Assembly (NCBI RefSeq): GCF_900101965.1
Contig: NZ_FNAP01000008.1
Location: 124,001-188,000, forward strand
DNA: 64,000 nucleotides
Reading direction: 5' to 3'
From: Rhodospira trueperi
GTDB lineage: Bacteria > Pseudomonadota > Alphaproteobacteria > Rhodospirillales > Rhodospirillaceae
Under the pieces are notes generated by a model. It worked only from the letters and a program-made list of their open reading frames with translations, was not told the origin of the DNA and ran no database searches. Both the position numbers and the translations under genes were made by a program. Of this stretch, positions 9,982 through 18,769 are shown piece after piece. Numbering within the stretch: the first letter of the stretch is position 1; each line of letters starts with the position of its first letter.

Positions 9982-11520
9982 TTACCGGGTCAGGTCGTAG
10001 CTGATTCCGGTCTCTTCGGTGTCGCGGTCCAGCTTGTCCAGAACCGCGTCGAGCAACGTCACCAGAACCCGCAGGCCGCCCTGATAGCCCAGGGTGGGGA
10101 AGCGGTGGTGGTGGTGCCGATCGAAGATCGGGAAGGTCAGCCGGATCAGCGGAATGCCGAGATCCTGTTGCAGGAACTTGCCGTGCGAGCTGCCGATGAC
10201 GAACTCGGCCGGCTCGGTGGCCAACAGCGAGCGCAGGTGCCACAGGTCCTTGCGCGGCCACACCTGGGTCTCGGTGCCGAACGGCGAGTCGGCGAGCAGC
10301 GCCTTCATCTTCTTTTCCCACGCCGGGCCGCCGTTGGTGGACAGGCAGTGGACCGGCTCGACGCCCAGTTCCAGCAGGAAGGCGGTCATGCCGTAGACGA
10401 AGTCCGGATCGCCGAACACCGCCATCTTGCGGCCGTGCAGCCAGGACTGACTGTCCGTCATGGCATCGACCAAACGCCCGCGCTCCAGCTCCAGGCTTTC
10501 CGGAATGGCCTTGCCGGTGATCTCCGAGACGGTCATCAGGAAGGAGTCGGTGGCGCTGACACCCATCGGGTAGTGGAACGACTGGGTTTTCTGGCTGGTG
10601 CTCTCCTGGACCATCTCCAGGGTCTTCTCGCTGCACCAGTGCTGCAGCGACAGGGTCGCCTTGGCGTTGCGCGCGGCCTTGATCTGCTCAATGGTCGTGC
10701 CGCCCGCGTACATGCGGAAGGTGCCGTCGGTGGGCGTGTCGAACACATCCGAGACGTCGGAGAGGAACGTGAATTCGACCCCCATCTGGTCCAGGATCCG
10801 GGTCAGTTCGCGGTTGTTGGCGACCGCGTAGCCGTCGAAGCCGGGGACGATGTTGATGGCCTCGCCCGGGGTCGCGTCACCCTCTTCCTGCTCCCAGAAG
10901 TAGGAGACGATGTTCTTGACCATGACATCGTAGCCGTTGGTGTGGCTGCCGACGAAGGCCGGGGTGTGGGCGAAGGGAACCGGGAACTCCTTGCTGAAAC
11001 CGTTCTTTTCCTTGGCCTGGATGATGAAGGAGTTGAGGTCATCGCCAATGACCTCGGCCATGCAGGTGGTCGAGACGGCGATAATCTTGGGGTCGTACAG
11101 CGCCGACGCGTTGGCCAATCCGTCCACCAGATTCTGCAGGCCGCCGAAGACGGCCGCATCCTCTGTCATGGACGTGGACACCGCCGAGCACGGCTCCTTG
11201 AAGTGGCGCGCCAGGTGCGAGCGGTAGTAGGCCACGCACCCCTGCGAGCCGTGCACCATCGAAAGGCACTGGTCAAAGCCGGCGGCGGCGAACACCGCGC
11301 CCAGCGGCTGACAGGCCTTGGCGGGGTTCACGGTCAGAACCTCGCGGGCGAAGTTCTTCTCGCGATAGTCCCAGGTCTTGGTCCAGTCGGCGATCTCCTG
11401 AACCTTTTCCGGGGGGTGCGGACACTCAAAGGCGTTCCGCTTGTTTTCAAACATCGCCTCGTATTCCGGCTCCCGGAACAGCGTGGCATGATCGAGTACG
11501 CGATCTGCGTTCTGTGGCAT
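9982..11520 (-). CDS. nifK: Nitrogenase molybdenum-iron protein beta chain
   Basis: NifK (512 aa) pairs with NifD in the MoFe protein that reduces N2. P-cluster cysteine contexts are all present: [15 protein letters not shown] and [12 protein letters not shown], as is the [10 protein letters not shown] segment. The N terminus from M-P-Q-N-A-D-R-V is typical of alphaproteobacterial NifK. The ATG at 11520 was chosen because the 22 extra upstream codons are translated repeat DNA. It is the third gene of nifHDK but is separated from nifD by a 111-bp spacer carrying a nested palindromic repeat. A strong hairpin follows its stop. Confidence 0.98.
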   Translation of the reverse strand: MPQNADRVLDHATLFREPEYEAMFENKRNAFECPHPPEKVQEIADWTKTWDYREKNFAREVLTVNPAKACQPLGAVFAAAGFDQCLSMVHGSQGCVAYYRSHLARHFKEPCSAVSTSMTEDAAVFGGLQNLVDGLANASALYDPKIIAVSTTCMAEVIGDDLNSFIIQAKEKNGFSKEFPVPFAHTPAFVGSHTNGYDVMVKNIVSYFWEQEEGDATPGEAINIVPGFDGYAVANNRELTRILDQMGVEFTFLSDVSDVFDTPTDGTFRMYAGGTTIEQIKAARNAKATLSLQHWCSEKTLEMVQESTSQKTQSFHYPMGVSATDSFLMTVSEITGKAIPESLELERGRLVDAMTDSQSWLHGRKMAVFGDPDFVYGMTAFLLELGVEPVHCLSTNGGPAWEKKMKALLADSPFGTETQVWPRKDLWHLRSLLATEPAEFVIGSSHGKFLQQDLGIPLIRLTFPIFDRHHHHRFPTLGYQGGLRVLVTLLDAVLDKLDRDTEETGISYDLTR

Positions 11521-11541
11521 TGTCGGAGGTCTCCACGCTTG

Positions 11542-11630
11542 ACGTAGGTTGGGGTGAGCGACGCGAACCCCAACAAGAGTTGGCACCGTTGGGGTCGGCG
11601 CTGTCGCGCCTTACCCCAACCTACGGACGT
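11542..11630. repeat. Nested palindromic (REP/MITE-like) element between nifD and nifK
   Basis: The outer arms are perfect 13-bp inverted repeats: CGTAGGTTGGGGT at 11543-11555 and ACCCCAACCTACG at 11613-11625. An inner pair, ACCCCAAC at 11567-11574 and GTTGGGGT at 11588-11595, gives a cruciform-like nested structure filling nearly the whole nifD-nifK spacer. The arm sequence resembles a dispersed repeat with GTAGGTTGGG termini that I recall from many proteobacterial genomes. That recognition is from memory; the symmetry is seen directly. It has no coding capacity. Confidence 0.85.
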
Positions 11631-11631
11631 T

Positions 11632-13095
11632 TCAGGAGGCGGCCTTCCAGGGCGCCTGGGGCAGCTTCCAGACCGGGCTGTTGATGGCCATGTCCATGTC
11701 GCGGGCGAACACCGCGAAGCCGTCGTAGCCGTGGTAGGGGCCGGAGTAGTCCCACGAGTGCATCTGGCGGAACGGCACGCCCATCTTCTGGGTGGCGTAC
11801 TTTTCCTTGATGCCGGAGCCCACGAGGTCGGGGCGCAGCTTCTGGATGAAGTGGTCCAACTCGTAGCCGGTCACGTCATCGTAGATCAGCGTGCCTTCCT
11901 TCACGTAAGGGCTGGTGCGCTTGTAGTCGTCGCCGTGGGCGAACTCGTAGCCGGTGGCGATGATCTCCATGCCCAGATCGTCGTAGGCGGTGGCGACGTG
12001 CCGGGGGCGCAGGCCGCCGACGTAGAGCATCACCTTTTTGCCTTCCAGGCGCGGCTTGTACTTGGCCAACAACGCATCGACCATCGGCTGGTACTTGGCG
12101 ATGACCTCCTCGGCCTTCTTCTGGATCGTCTCGTCGAACTGGGCGGCGATGGCGCGCAGCGACTTGGCGATCTGGGTCGGGCCGAAGAAGTTGAACTCCA
12201 TCCAGGGCACGCCGTAGGTCTCTTCCATGTGGCGGCAGATGTAGTTCATCGACCGGTAGCAGTGGATCAGGTTCAGTTTCGCCTTCGGCGCGTGTTCCAT
12301 TTCCGACAGCGTGCAGTCGCCGGACCATACCGCCACGACGCGCAGGCCCATCTCCTCCAGCAACCGGCGCGAGGCCCAGGCGTCACCGCCGATGTTGTAG
12401 TCGCCGATGACGTTGACGTCGTACTCGGTGCCGCCCTCGGTGTTGGCGTTGTCCTTCAGCACCCAGTCGCGGATGGTGTCGTTGGCGATGTGGTGGCCCA
12501 GCGACTGGGACACGCCACGGAAGCCCTCGCAGCGCACCGGCACGATGGTCTTGCCGGTATCCTTCATCTTCTTCTTGGCGACGCCCTCGATGTCGTCGCC
12601 GATCAGGCCGATCGGGCATTCCGACTGGATCGTCACACCCTTGTTCAGCGGGAACAGGCCCTCGATCTCGTCGATCATGATGCCCAGCTTCTTGTCGCCG
12701 CCGAACACGATGTCACGCTCCTGGAAGTCGGAGGTGATCTGCATGGTGACGAAGCGGTCAACGCCGGTGGTGCCGGTGTAGTAGTTGCGCCGCTGGGACC
12801 AAGAGTAGTGGCCGCAGCCCACGGGGCCGTGGGAGATGTGCACCATGTCCTTGACCGGGCCCCACACCACGCCTTTGGAGCCGGCGTAGGCGCAGCCGCG
12901 GATGGTCATGACACCGGGGATGGACTTGACGTTGGATTTGACACCGCAACTCGGAGCGTCCTCGCCCTCGCCGGTGCGGGCGATGGTCAGGTGCTTGGAG
13001 CGGCGCTTTGCGAACTTGTCGGGATAGGCGGACAGGACCTCGGCGATCATCTCTTCGCCGGAAACGGTGCCGCCCGGGGCGTCCAGAGGGGTCAT
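11632..13095 (-). CDS. nifD: Nitrogenase molybdenum-iron protein alpha chain
   Basis: NifD (487 aa) holds the FeMo-cofactor site of dinitrogenase. Visible ligands and contexts are the P-cluster cysteines in [15 protein letters not shown] and [11 protein letters not shown], the FeMo-co cysteine in [11 protein letters not shown], and the FeMo-co histidine region [18 protein letters not shown]. The ATG at 13095 was preferred because GGAGG lies 5 bp upstream of it. An in-frame ATG at 13107 would add four residues but itself overlaps that Shine-Dalgarno and has none of its own. The 116-bp gap to nifH contains an uninterrupted 11-G run (13136-13146). Confidence 0.98.
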   Translation of the reverse strand: MTPLDAPGGTVSGEEMIAEVLSAYPDKFAKRRSKHLTIARTGEGEDAPSCGVKSNVKSIPGVMTIRGCAYAGSKGVVWGPVKDMVHISHGPVGCGHYSWSQRRNYYTGTTGVDRFVTMQITSDFQERDIVFGGDKKLGIMIDEIEGLFPLNKGVTIQSECPIGLIGDDIEGVAKKKMKDTGKTIVPVRCEGFRGVSQSLGHHIANDTIRDWVLKDNANTEGGTEYDVNVIGDYNIGGDAWASRRLLEEMGLRVVAVWSGDCTLSEMEHAPKAKLNLIHCYRSMNYICRHMEETYGVPWMEFNFFGPTQIAKSLRAIAAQFDETIQKKAEEVIAKYQPMVDALLAKYKPRLEGKKVMLYVGGLRPRHVATAYDDLGMEIIATGYEFAHGDDYKRTSPYVKEGTLIYDDVTGYELDHFIQKLRPDLVGSGIKEKYATQKMGVPFRQMHSWDYSGPYHGYDGFAVFARDMDMAINSPVWKLPQAPWKAAS

Positions 13096-13211
13096 CTCGT
13101 CCTCCATGGGAACAGACTGAAAGTGATACAGGGACGGGGGGGGGGGAGGGGCCGAACATCCGACGATCAGCCCTTCCAAGACCCCGGAAAACGCGGGGTG
13201 GGGCGGTCCCG

Positions 13212-14229
<1,018 letters not shown>

Positions 14230-14274
14230 GACGCTAGAGGGGTGTCGCGGGGCGCGGCGGGCGGTGGTTCGAAC

Positions 14275-14290
14275 TGTTCGGAACCCGACA
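14275..14290. promoter_or_regulatory. NifA upstream activator sequence (UAS) of nifH
   Basis: TGTTCGGAACCCGACA fits TGT-N10-ACA exactly. It lies about 92 bp upstream of the -24 element of the nifH promoter, the usual range for NifA looping. It is also upstream of draT, in the shared divergent spacer. Confidence 0.88.
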
Positions 14291-14305
14291 AAGCGACGAC
14301 GCGGG

Positions 14306-14332
14306 GTGTCGGGATCCGACACAGGCCTGTGT
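14306..14332. promoter_or_regulatory. Two overlapping palindromes in the nifH-draT spacer
   Basis: GTGTCGG-GAT-CCGACAC (14306-14322) is a perfect 7+7 dyad. It overlaps a second perfect dyad, ACACAGGCCTGTGT (14319-14332). The first also contains TGT and ACA at 9-bp spacing, one base short of a NifA site. Position (about 110 bp upstream of draT, upstream of the nifH UAS) suggests an additional regulator of draTG or nifH; the protein is unknown. Confidence 0.45.
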
Positions 14333-14437
14333 GTCGCGTGGTCCGGCGTTGGGTTTCAGCGGCCCGGAATTTGACGGTTCGCCTGCACTGGTCGATAAAG
14401 GCCCTAGGTCGGCATGGGGATTGCTAAGGGGGCGGGC

Positions 14438-15361
14438 ATGAGCAGTGGGACCACGACGAAGGCTTCACCCGACACGGCGGATGCGGAAGCTTGGCAACAG
14501 ACTGTTTCGGAAGACGCGGAGCCGATGGTGCGCCGGCCGCTGGGGCACAGCAGCAACATGGTGGGGTTATCCACCGCGTATCTGGCCAGTCCGGACTTCA
14601 ACGCGCGGCCGCAATCGCTGGAACTGCCGCATGTGCGGGCGACCTGCGGGGCTCTGTTCGAGATGCTGGGTGAGGCGGAAGACATGGCCGATGCCGTCAA
14701 GGCCTTCCATGCCTACATGGCGGCCACGTTCTGTCTGGAGGCGGAACAGCGCGATCCGTTGGACAAGCCTGGACGGAAGCGGCCGGACGACGGCACGCGC
14801 CGGTTCCGCTCCAGCTACCTGCGTCTTCTGAAGGGGTGGGTGTTCGATTCCGCCTCGCCCGAGGGCGCCGTTCTCAAGGGCTGGGTGGAAAGCCGCTTCG
14901 GCCTGCTGCCCACATGGCACGGCGCGCCCATCGAATACATCCCCAGCCCGGCCTGGGTCCGCTATGTCGAACAGAAGATGAGCAGCCGCTTTCATGGCAA
15001 CTCGATCCACTGCCAGCTCGATCTGGTGTTCACGTTCTGTCAGTGGATGATGCGGCGTTTCGTTCTGAAGGGGCGCGAGCACATCACCCTGTACCGGGGG
15101 GTCACCACCGTATGCGGGGGCGAGGACCAGATCCTGGAACGCCTGGACAAGCGGCGGGCCGTGGCCCGGTTCAACAGCCTGACGTCGTTCACCGGGGAAC
15201 GCGACATCGCCGACTGCTTTGGCGACAAAATCCTGACGGTGCAGGTGCCGGCGACCAAGATTCTGTTCTTCGACAAGCTGCTGCCGCGTCATCCGCTCAA
15301 GGGCGAGGCGGAATATCTGGTGATCGGGGGCGACTACGAGGTGGAGATGTCAACGTTATGA
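14438..15361 (+). CDS. draT: NAD+-dinitrogen-reductase ADP-D-ribosyltransferase
   Basis: DraT (307 aa) transfers ADP-ribose from NAD+ to the arginine of NifH, switching nitrogenase off when fixed nitrogen or darkness is sensed. The protein matches the DraT family over its whole length: H-S-S-N-M-V-G-L-S-T near the N terminus, L-P-H-V-R, a long central region with F-R-S-S-Y-L-R-L-L-K-G-W-V-F-D-S, H-G-N-S-I-H-C-Q-L-D-L-V-F-T-F-C-Q-W-M, and I-T-L-Y-R-G-V-T with the N-S-L-T-S-F-T-G-E-R segment expected near the NAD site. The ATG at 14438 has an AAGGGGG Shine-Dalgarno; an in-frame ATG at 14414 lacks one. The stop overlaps the draG start (ATGA). It is divergent from nifH. Confidence 0.95.
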   Translation: MSSGTTTKASPDTADAEAWQQTVSEDAEPMVRRPLGHSSNMVGLSTAYLASPDFNARPQSLELPHVRATCGALFEMLGEAEDMADAVKAFHAYMAATFCLEAEQRDPLDKPGRKRPDDGTRRFRSSYLRLLKGWVFDSASPEGAVLKGWVESRFGLLPTWHGAPIEYIPSPAWVRYVEQKMSSRFHGNSIHCQLDLVFTFCQWMMRRFVLKGREHITLYRGVTTVCGGEDQILERLDKRRAVARFNSLTSFTGERDIADCFGDKILTVQVPATKILFFDKLLPRHPLKGEAEYLVIGGDYEVEMSTL

Positions 15362-16275
15362 GCGCACAGGACCTGTTCGGAGATATGGCCACCCTGGAGG
15401 ACCGGGCACTGGGGGCGTATCTGGGCCTTGCCGTGGGCGACGCCCTGGGCGGGACCGTCGAGTTCATGACCCGGCGCGAGATCGAGCACAAATACGGGGT
15501 GCACAGCCGCATGATCGGTGGCGGCTGGCTCAACCTGAAGCCCGGGCAGGTGACCGACGACACCGGCATGGCGCTGGCGATGGGCCGGGCGCTGATCACC
15601 TCCGGCGGCTACAACGGCGAAGCGGTCGCGGACTCGTTCGTGGCTTGGCTGAAGAGCAAGCCGGTGGACTGCGGCAATACCGTCAGGCGCGGGTTGCGAC
15701 GGTACATCAATCAGGGGACGCTGGAAGGCCCCTATAACGAGGGCGACGGCGGCAACGGGGCGGCAATGCGGCTGGCGCCGCTGGCCCTCATATCATTCGG
15801 CGCCGCAGACGAGGACATTGAGGCGTGGACGGTGGCCCAGGCGCACATTACGCACCACCAGGGGCGCTCCGATGCCGCCTGTGTCGCGCTGGTGCGTATG
15901 GTCCACGCCGCTCTGCGGGGGGAGGGTGTCAGTGGCGTGCGCGCCGAGGCGACGCGCCTGATCGAGGCGCACCCGAAGTTCGGTTTTTCGCCGTATCGGG
16001 GGCACAGTTCAGCCTACATCGTGGATACGGTGCAGACCGTGCTGCACTTCTATTTTTCCGCCGACAGCTTCCGGACCTGTGTGACGCAGACCGTCAACCA
16101 GGGTGGGGACGCCGACACCACCGGAGCCATTGCCGGCATGGTGGCCGGGGCGACGTACGGGGCCTCCGCCATTCCCTCCGCTTGGAAGGGCAAGCTGGAC
16201 AGGACCGTGGCCGCCGAGGTCAAGGCCCAGACGCGGGCGCTTCTGATGCTGGCCCAGCGCCGCGCGGACGGATAG
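15358..16275 (+). CDS. draG: ADP-ribosyl-[dinitrogen reductase] hydrolase
   Basis: DraG (305 aa) removes the ADP-ribose from NifH and restores nitrogenase activity. It is an ADP-ribosylglycohydrolase with a di-metal (Mn) site. The metal-binding segments are visible: V-T-D-D-T-G-M-A near residue 60, E-G-D-G-G-N-G-A-A-M-R near residue 128, and the C-terminal N-Q-G-G-D-A-D-T-T-G-A-I-A-G. N-terminal A-L-G-A-Y-L-G-L-A-V-G-D-A-L-G is the family start. Its ATG overlaps the draT TGA, so the antagonistic pair is co-translated. In other species DraG membrane binding depends on GlnK and AmtB, neither of which is in this window. Confidence 0.97.
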   Translation: MSAQDLFGDMATLEDRALGAYLGLAVGDALGGTVEFMTRREIEHKYGVHSRMIGGGWLNLKPGQVTDDTGMALAMGRALITSGGYNGEAVADSFVAWLKSKPVDCGNTVRRGLRRYINQGTLEGPYNEGDGGNGAAMRLAPLALISFGAADEDIEAWTVAQAHITHHQGRSDAACVALVRMVHAALRGEGVSGVRAEATRLIEAHPKFGFSPYRGHSSAYIVDTVQTVLHFYFSADSFRTCVTQTVNQGGDADTTGAIAGMVAGATYGASAIPSAWKGKLDRTVAAEVKAQTRALLMLAQRRADG

Positions 16276-16338
16276 GGCAGGCGCCGTCACGGCCAATCGC
16301 CGCCGACGGCGCCCGTCCCGATCAGGCTTGGAACAAAC

Positions 16339-16875
16339 CTACCACCAGCAGCCTCCGCGGCCGCCCATGCCGGTGCCGGCGCCACCCCGTCCGGGGCCGC
16401 GCCCGCCGCCTTGGTTCATGCCCTGGCCGCCGCGGCCTGTTGCCCCGATCTGCCAATTGGGCCGCAGGGTGTCATCGCGCAGTGCGTAGTGCATGTCTCC
16501 GACGGTGACCGTTCGGGCCACGTAGGCATCGGCCGGCATGGCCTCCGTTCTGAAGGCCGTGACGGCCACCGACTCGCCAGGCCGCAGGGTGTCGAGCAGA
16601 TCCGGCAATGCGGCGACCGGCCCGAGATGCACGTTAAGGGTGGTGTTGTCCGGCGTTTGCAGGGTTATGTGTGCGCCGATGGCGGCGCGCCCGGTGGTCA
16701 TGGCGCATCGTTCGGTCACGACCTCCCCGACGACGCCGGACAGGTCAATGACGGGCAGGGCAAGGCCTTGGCGCGCGACACCCTGTGTGTCGCCGAGTCC
16801 TTTCTGTGCCTGCACCGAAGATGGCACCGCCACGACCATCAGCAGCGCCGCGAGTGCATATATCAACCGGTTCAT
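16339..16875 (-). CDS. Exported Gly/Arg-rich protein of unknown function
   Basis: I do not recognise a family. The 178-aa protein has a clear signal peptide (hydrophobic residues ~5-20, V-Q-A cleavage near 23). A ~100-residue compact domain follows, with one cysteine (T-E-R-C-A-M) and strands suggesting a small beta-rich fold. The last ~35 residues are Gly/Arg/Met-rich low complexity ending in C-W-W. It would act in the periplasm or on the surface. It is convergent with draG (63 bp between stops) and has no obvious partner. Functions in metal or ligand binding are possible but not shown by any motif. Confidence 0.6.
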   Translation of the reverse strand: MNRLIYALAALLMVVAVPSSVQAQKGLGDTQGVARQGLALPVIDLSGVVGEVVTERCAMTTGRAAIGAHITLQTPDNTTLNVHLGPVAALPDLLDTLRPGESVAVTAFRTEAMPADAYVARTVTVGDMHYALRDDTLRPNWQIGATGRGGQGMNQGGGRGPGRGGAGTGMGGRGGCWW

Positions 16876-17130
16876 GGCAATCTCCCGCGTTCATCGGGCG
16901 TCCACGGAACCTCTGATTCACCGTCTTGGAAGCGACGGCCGGAATGCCCTGTCCTCAGGATCCCAAACCGTCCCGGGTCGGACCTGCCTGACACCGCGCC
17001 CTCGCGCCACCGGGATCCGAGGTTTCGTGACGACAACACCGTTAGTTTACCACGCCAGTCTCCTAGAGGTGATGCGGTTCGGTCAGGGCTGGGGCACCCA
17101 AATGGCAGGGATCTCTTGTGCCCGGCGCGG

Positions 17131-17517
17131 TTACCCGGGGCGGGCGAAGGCTTTCAGTTCCGGCAATTCGAGGACGTCGAGCGCGCGTTCGTGGGTGGCT
17201 TCCAGCACCACCGGTGGCGCCAAGCCGACCTCAAACGCGTCCAGCCAGCGCGTGGTGCACACGCACCAGCGATTGCCCGGCTGGAGACCAGGAAACCCGA
17301 TTTCCGGTCGCGGACTCAGCAAGTCGTTGCCGGACCGGCGGCTGAATTCCAGGAACTCCAGGGTCATGACAGCGCACACCGTGTGTGAGCCGGGGTCGTC
17401 CGCGCCCGTGTTGCAGCACCCGTCCCGATAGAATCCGGTCAGGGGGCGCAGCGAGCACGGTTCAAGCCGGCCCCCAAGGACATTGCGGGCGATGGTGGTA
17501 TTCTCGTCCTGTGTCAT
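17131..17517 (-). CDS. DUF2237 family protein
   Basis: This 128-aa cytosolic protein matches DUF2237 over its length: N-V-L-G-G-R-L-E-P-C-S near residue 12, P-L-T-G-F-Y-R-D-G-C-C-N-T-G, G-S-H-T-V-C-A-V-M-T, G-N-D-L-S, G-F-P-G-L-Q-P-G-N-R-W-C-V-C and P-P-V-V-L-E-A-T-H-E. Several invariant cysteines (Cys-Cys-Asn, His-Thr-Val-Cys, Trp-Cys-Val-Cys) suggest a metal or redox role, but none is established. The ATG at 17517 was chosen over an upstream in-frame ATG at 17571 because the longer version would translate the operator sequence and adds unrelated residues. A conspicuous inverted-repeat operator lies directly upstream. Confidence 0.85.
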   Translation of the reverse strand: MTQDENTTIARNVLGGRLEPCSLRPLTGFYRDGCCNTGADDPGSHTVCAVMTLEFLEFSRRSGNDLLSPRPEIGFPGLQPGNRWCVCTTRWLDAFEVGLAPPVVLEATHERALDVLELPELKAFARPG

Positions 17518-17542
17518 GCGACGCACTCCTCCCCCGAGTGCT

Positions 17543-17608
17543 TTGATCCAGACAAAAGACGCCGCGTGCATTAATTGTCTGGATCAATGCACTAAATTCA
17601 GACAGTCG
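17543..17608. promoter_or_regulatory. Long inverted-repeat operator upstream of DUF2237 gene
   Basis: TTGATCCAGACAA (17543-17555) and TTGTCTGGATCAA (17575-17587) are perfect 13-bp inverted repeats 19 bp apart. A third half-site, TTCAGACA, follows at 17598-17605. The stretch is AT-richer than its surroundings and begins 26 bp upstream of the DUF2237 start. Tandem CAGACA/TGTCTG half-sites look like a dimeric repressor array; the regulator is not in this window. Confidence 0.65.
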
Positions 17609-17681
17609 AGCAACGCCCCTTGCCTTCAAGGGTATAACGTGTGACGGCGTCGCTGCTCTGGGTCTTCAGAGGACCCATCTC

Positions 17682-17698
17682 ACCCCCTATATTGGGGT
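17682..17698. promoter_or_regulatory. CsoR/RcnR/FrmR-like C-tract/G-tract dyad
   Basis: ACCCC-CTATATT-GGGGT is a dyad of the C-tract/G-tract type bound by CsoR/RcnR/FrmR-family repressors. A separate TGGGTC...GACCCA dyad sits just before it (17659-17677). It lies about 245 bp upstream of the ABC permease and 165 bp from the DUF2237 start, so its target is unclear. No CsoR-family gene is in the window. Confidence 0.3.
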
Positions 17699-17940
17699 AG
17701 GGCGGCGCCGCGTCATCCCGTGGTCGCGCTCGGACGTCGCGAAAAAAAGGCGATGGGTTTGATCGATTCTGCCGCGTTGTTGTGGGTCATGTGGTGCTGC
17801 CCTTGCCCCGGCGGCCTGTGCGGTCCAGATAGCGGGGGCGGGAAGGGCGTGCCGCCCGGCGCGATCCGTCACCGCACCGTCTCTTGCCGGGCGCGTTGTC
17901 CTGGCCTAAACACTCATTCGGATGACTCAAGGAGAAGGCC

Positions 17941-18765
17941 GTGCGCAACGGCGCCGCACCGACACCCGTGACCCTGCCGCCACCCCGCCACATCGGCGCG
18001 GTCAACTGGCGCGGCGCCTGGGAACTGTACCTCAAGGAGGTGCGGCGGTTCCTCAAGGTCTACATGCAGACCATCATGGCGCCCATTGTCACCACCCTGA
18101 TCTTCCTGGCCATTTTCGTGCTCGCCCTGGGGCGCGACATCACCCAGCACGTCCCCGGCGTCTCGTTCATGGAGTTCCTGGCCCCCGGTCTGGTGATGAT
18201 GGCCATGGTGCAGAACGCGTTCGCCAACACGTCGTCCTCGGTCATTATCTCCAAGGTGCAGGGCAATATCGTCGATGTTCTGATGCCGCCCCTGTCCGGC
18301 GGCGAGATCCTCGCGGCCTATGCCTTGGGTGGGATGACCCGGGGTGTCCTGGTCGGGGTCGCCGTTCTGGCGGCGATGGCCGCGTTCGTCACGATCCATG
18401 TCCATAGTGTCGGGCACATCCTGTTCCATGCCGTGGGGGCCTCGCTGATGCTGTCGATGCTGGGCATCATCGCCGGCATCTGGGCGGACAAGTTCGACCA
18501 CATGGCGGCGGTGACCAATTTCATCATCACGCCGCTGTCGTTCCTGTCGGGCACGTTCTATTCCATTGATCGCCTGCCAGAGAACTTCCAACTTTTCGCC
18601 CACGTCAATCCGTTCTTTTACATGATTGATGGCTTCCGCTATGGCTTCATCGGCCACGAGGACGCCATGCCGATGACGGGACTGGTGGTGGTCGGCCTGA
18701 CCAACGTGGCGCTGCTGGTGATCGGGTACGCGATGCTCCGGTCCGGCTACAAACTAAAGGCCTGA
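17941..18765 (+). CDS. ABC-2 type transporter permease
   Basis: This 274-aa inner-membrane protein has the ABC-2 (NodJ/DrrB/YadH-like) permease layout: a cytoplasmic N-terminal amphipathic helix (W-E-L-Y-L-K-E-V-R-R-F-L-K-V), then about six transmembrane segments. The family motif region is P-L-S-F-L-S-G-T-F-Y-S-I-D-R-L-P, followed by H-V-N-P-F-F-Y-M-I-D-G-F-R-Y-G-F-I-G. The GTG start has AAGGAGAAGG upstream. No ATP-binding partner is adjacent on either side. The substrate cannot be inferred from the permease alone. It is followed 4 bp later by lgt, so the two may be co-transcribed. Confidence 0.9.
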   Translation: MRNGAAPTPVTLPPPRHIGAVNWRGAWELYLKEVRRFLKVYMQTIMAPIVTTLIFLAIFVLALGRDITQHVPGVSFMEFLAPGLVMMAMVQNAFANTSSSVIISKVQGNIVDVLMPPLSGGEILAAYALGGMTRGVLVGVAVLAAMAAFVTIHVHSVGHILFHAVGASLMLSMLGIIAGIWADKFDHMAAVTNFIITPLSFLSGTFYSIDRLPENFQLFAHVNPFFYMIDGFRYGFIGHEDAMPMTGLVVVGLTNVALLVIGYAMLRSGYKLKA

Positions 18766-18769
18766 AACC

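Noticed and set aside
14306-14322. A second NifA binding site in the nifH-draT spacer.
   Set aside because: TGT and ACA are separated by 9 (or 11) bases rather than 10, so it does not fit the consensus; it was kept only as an unassigned dyad.
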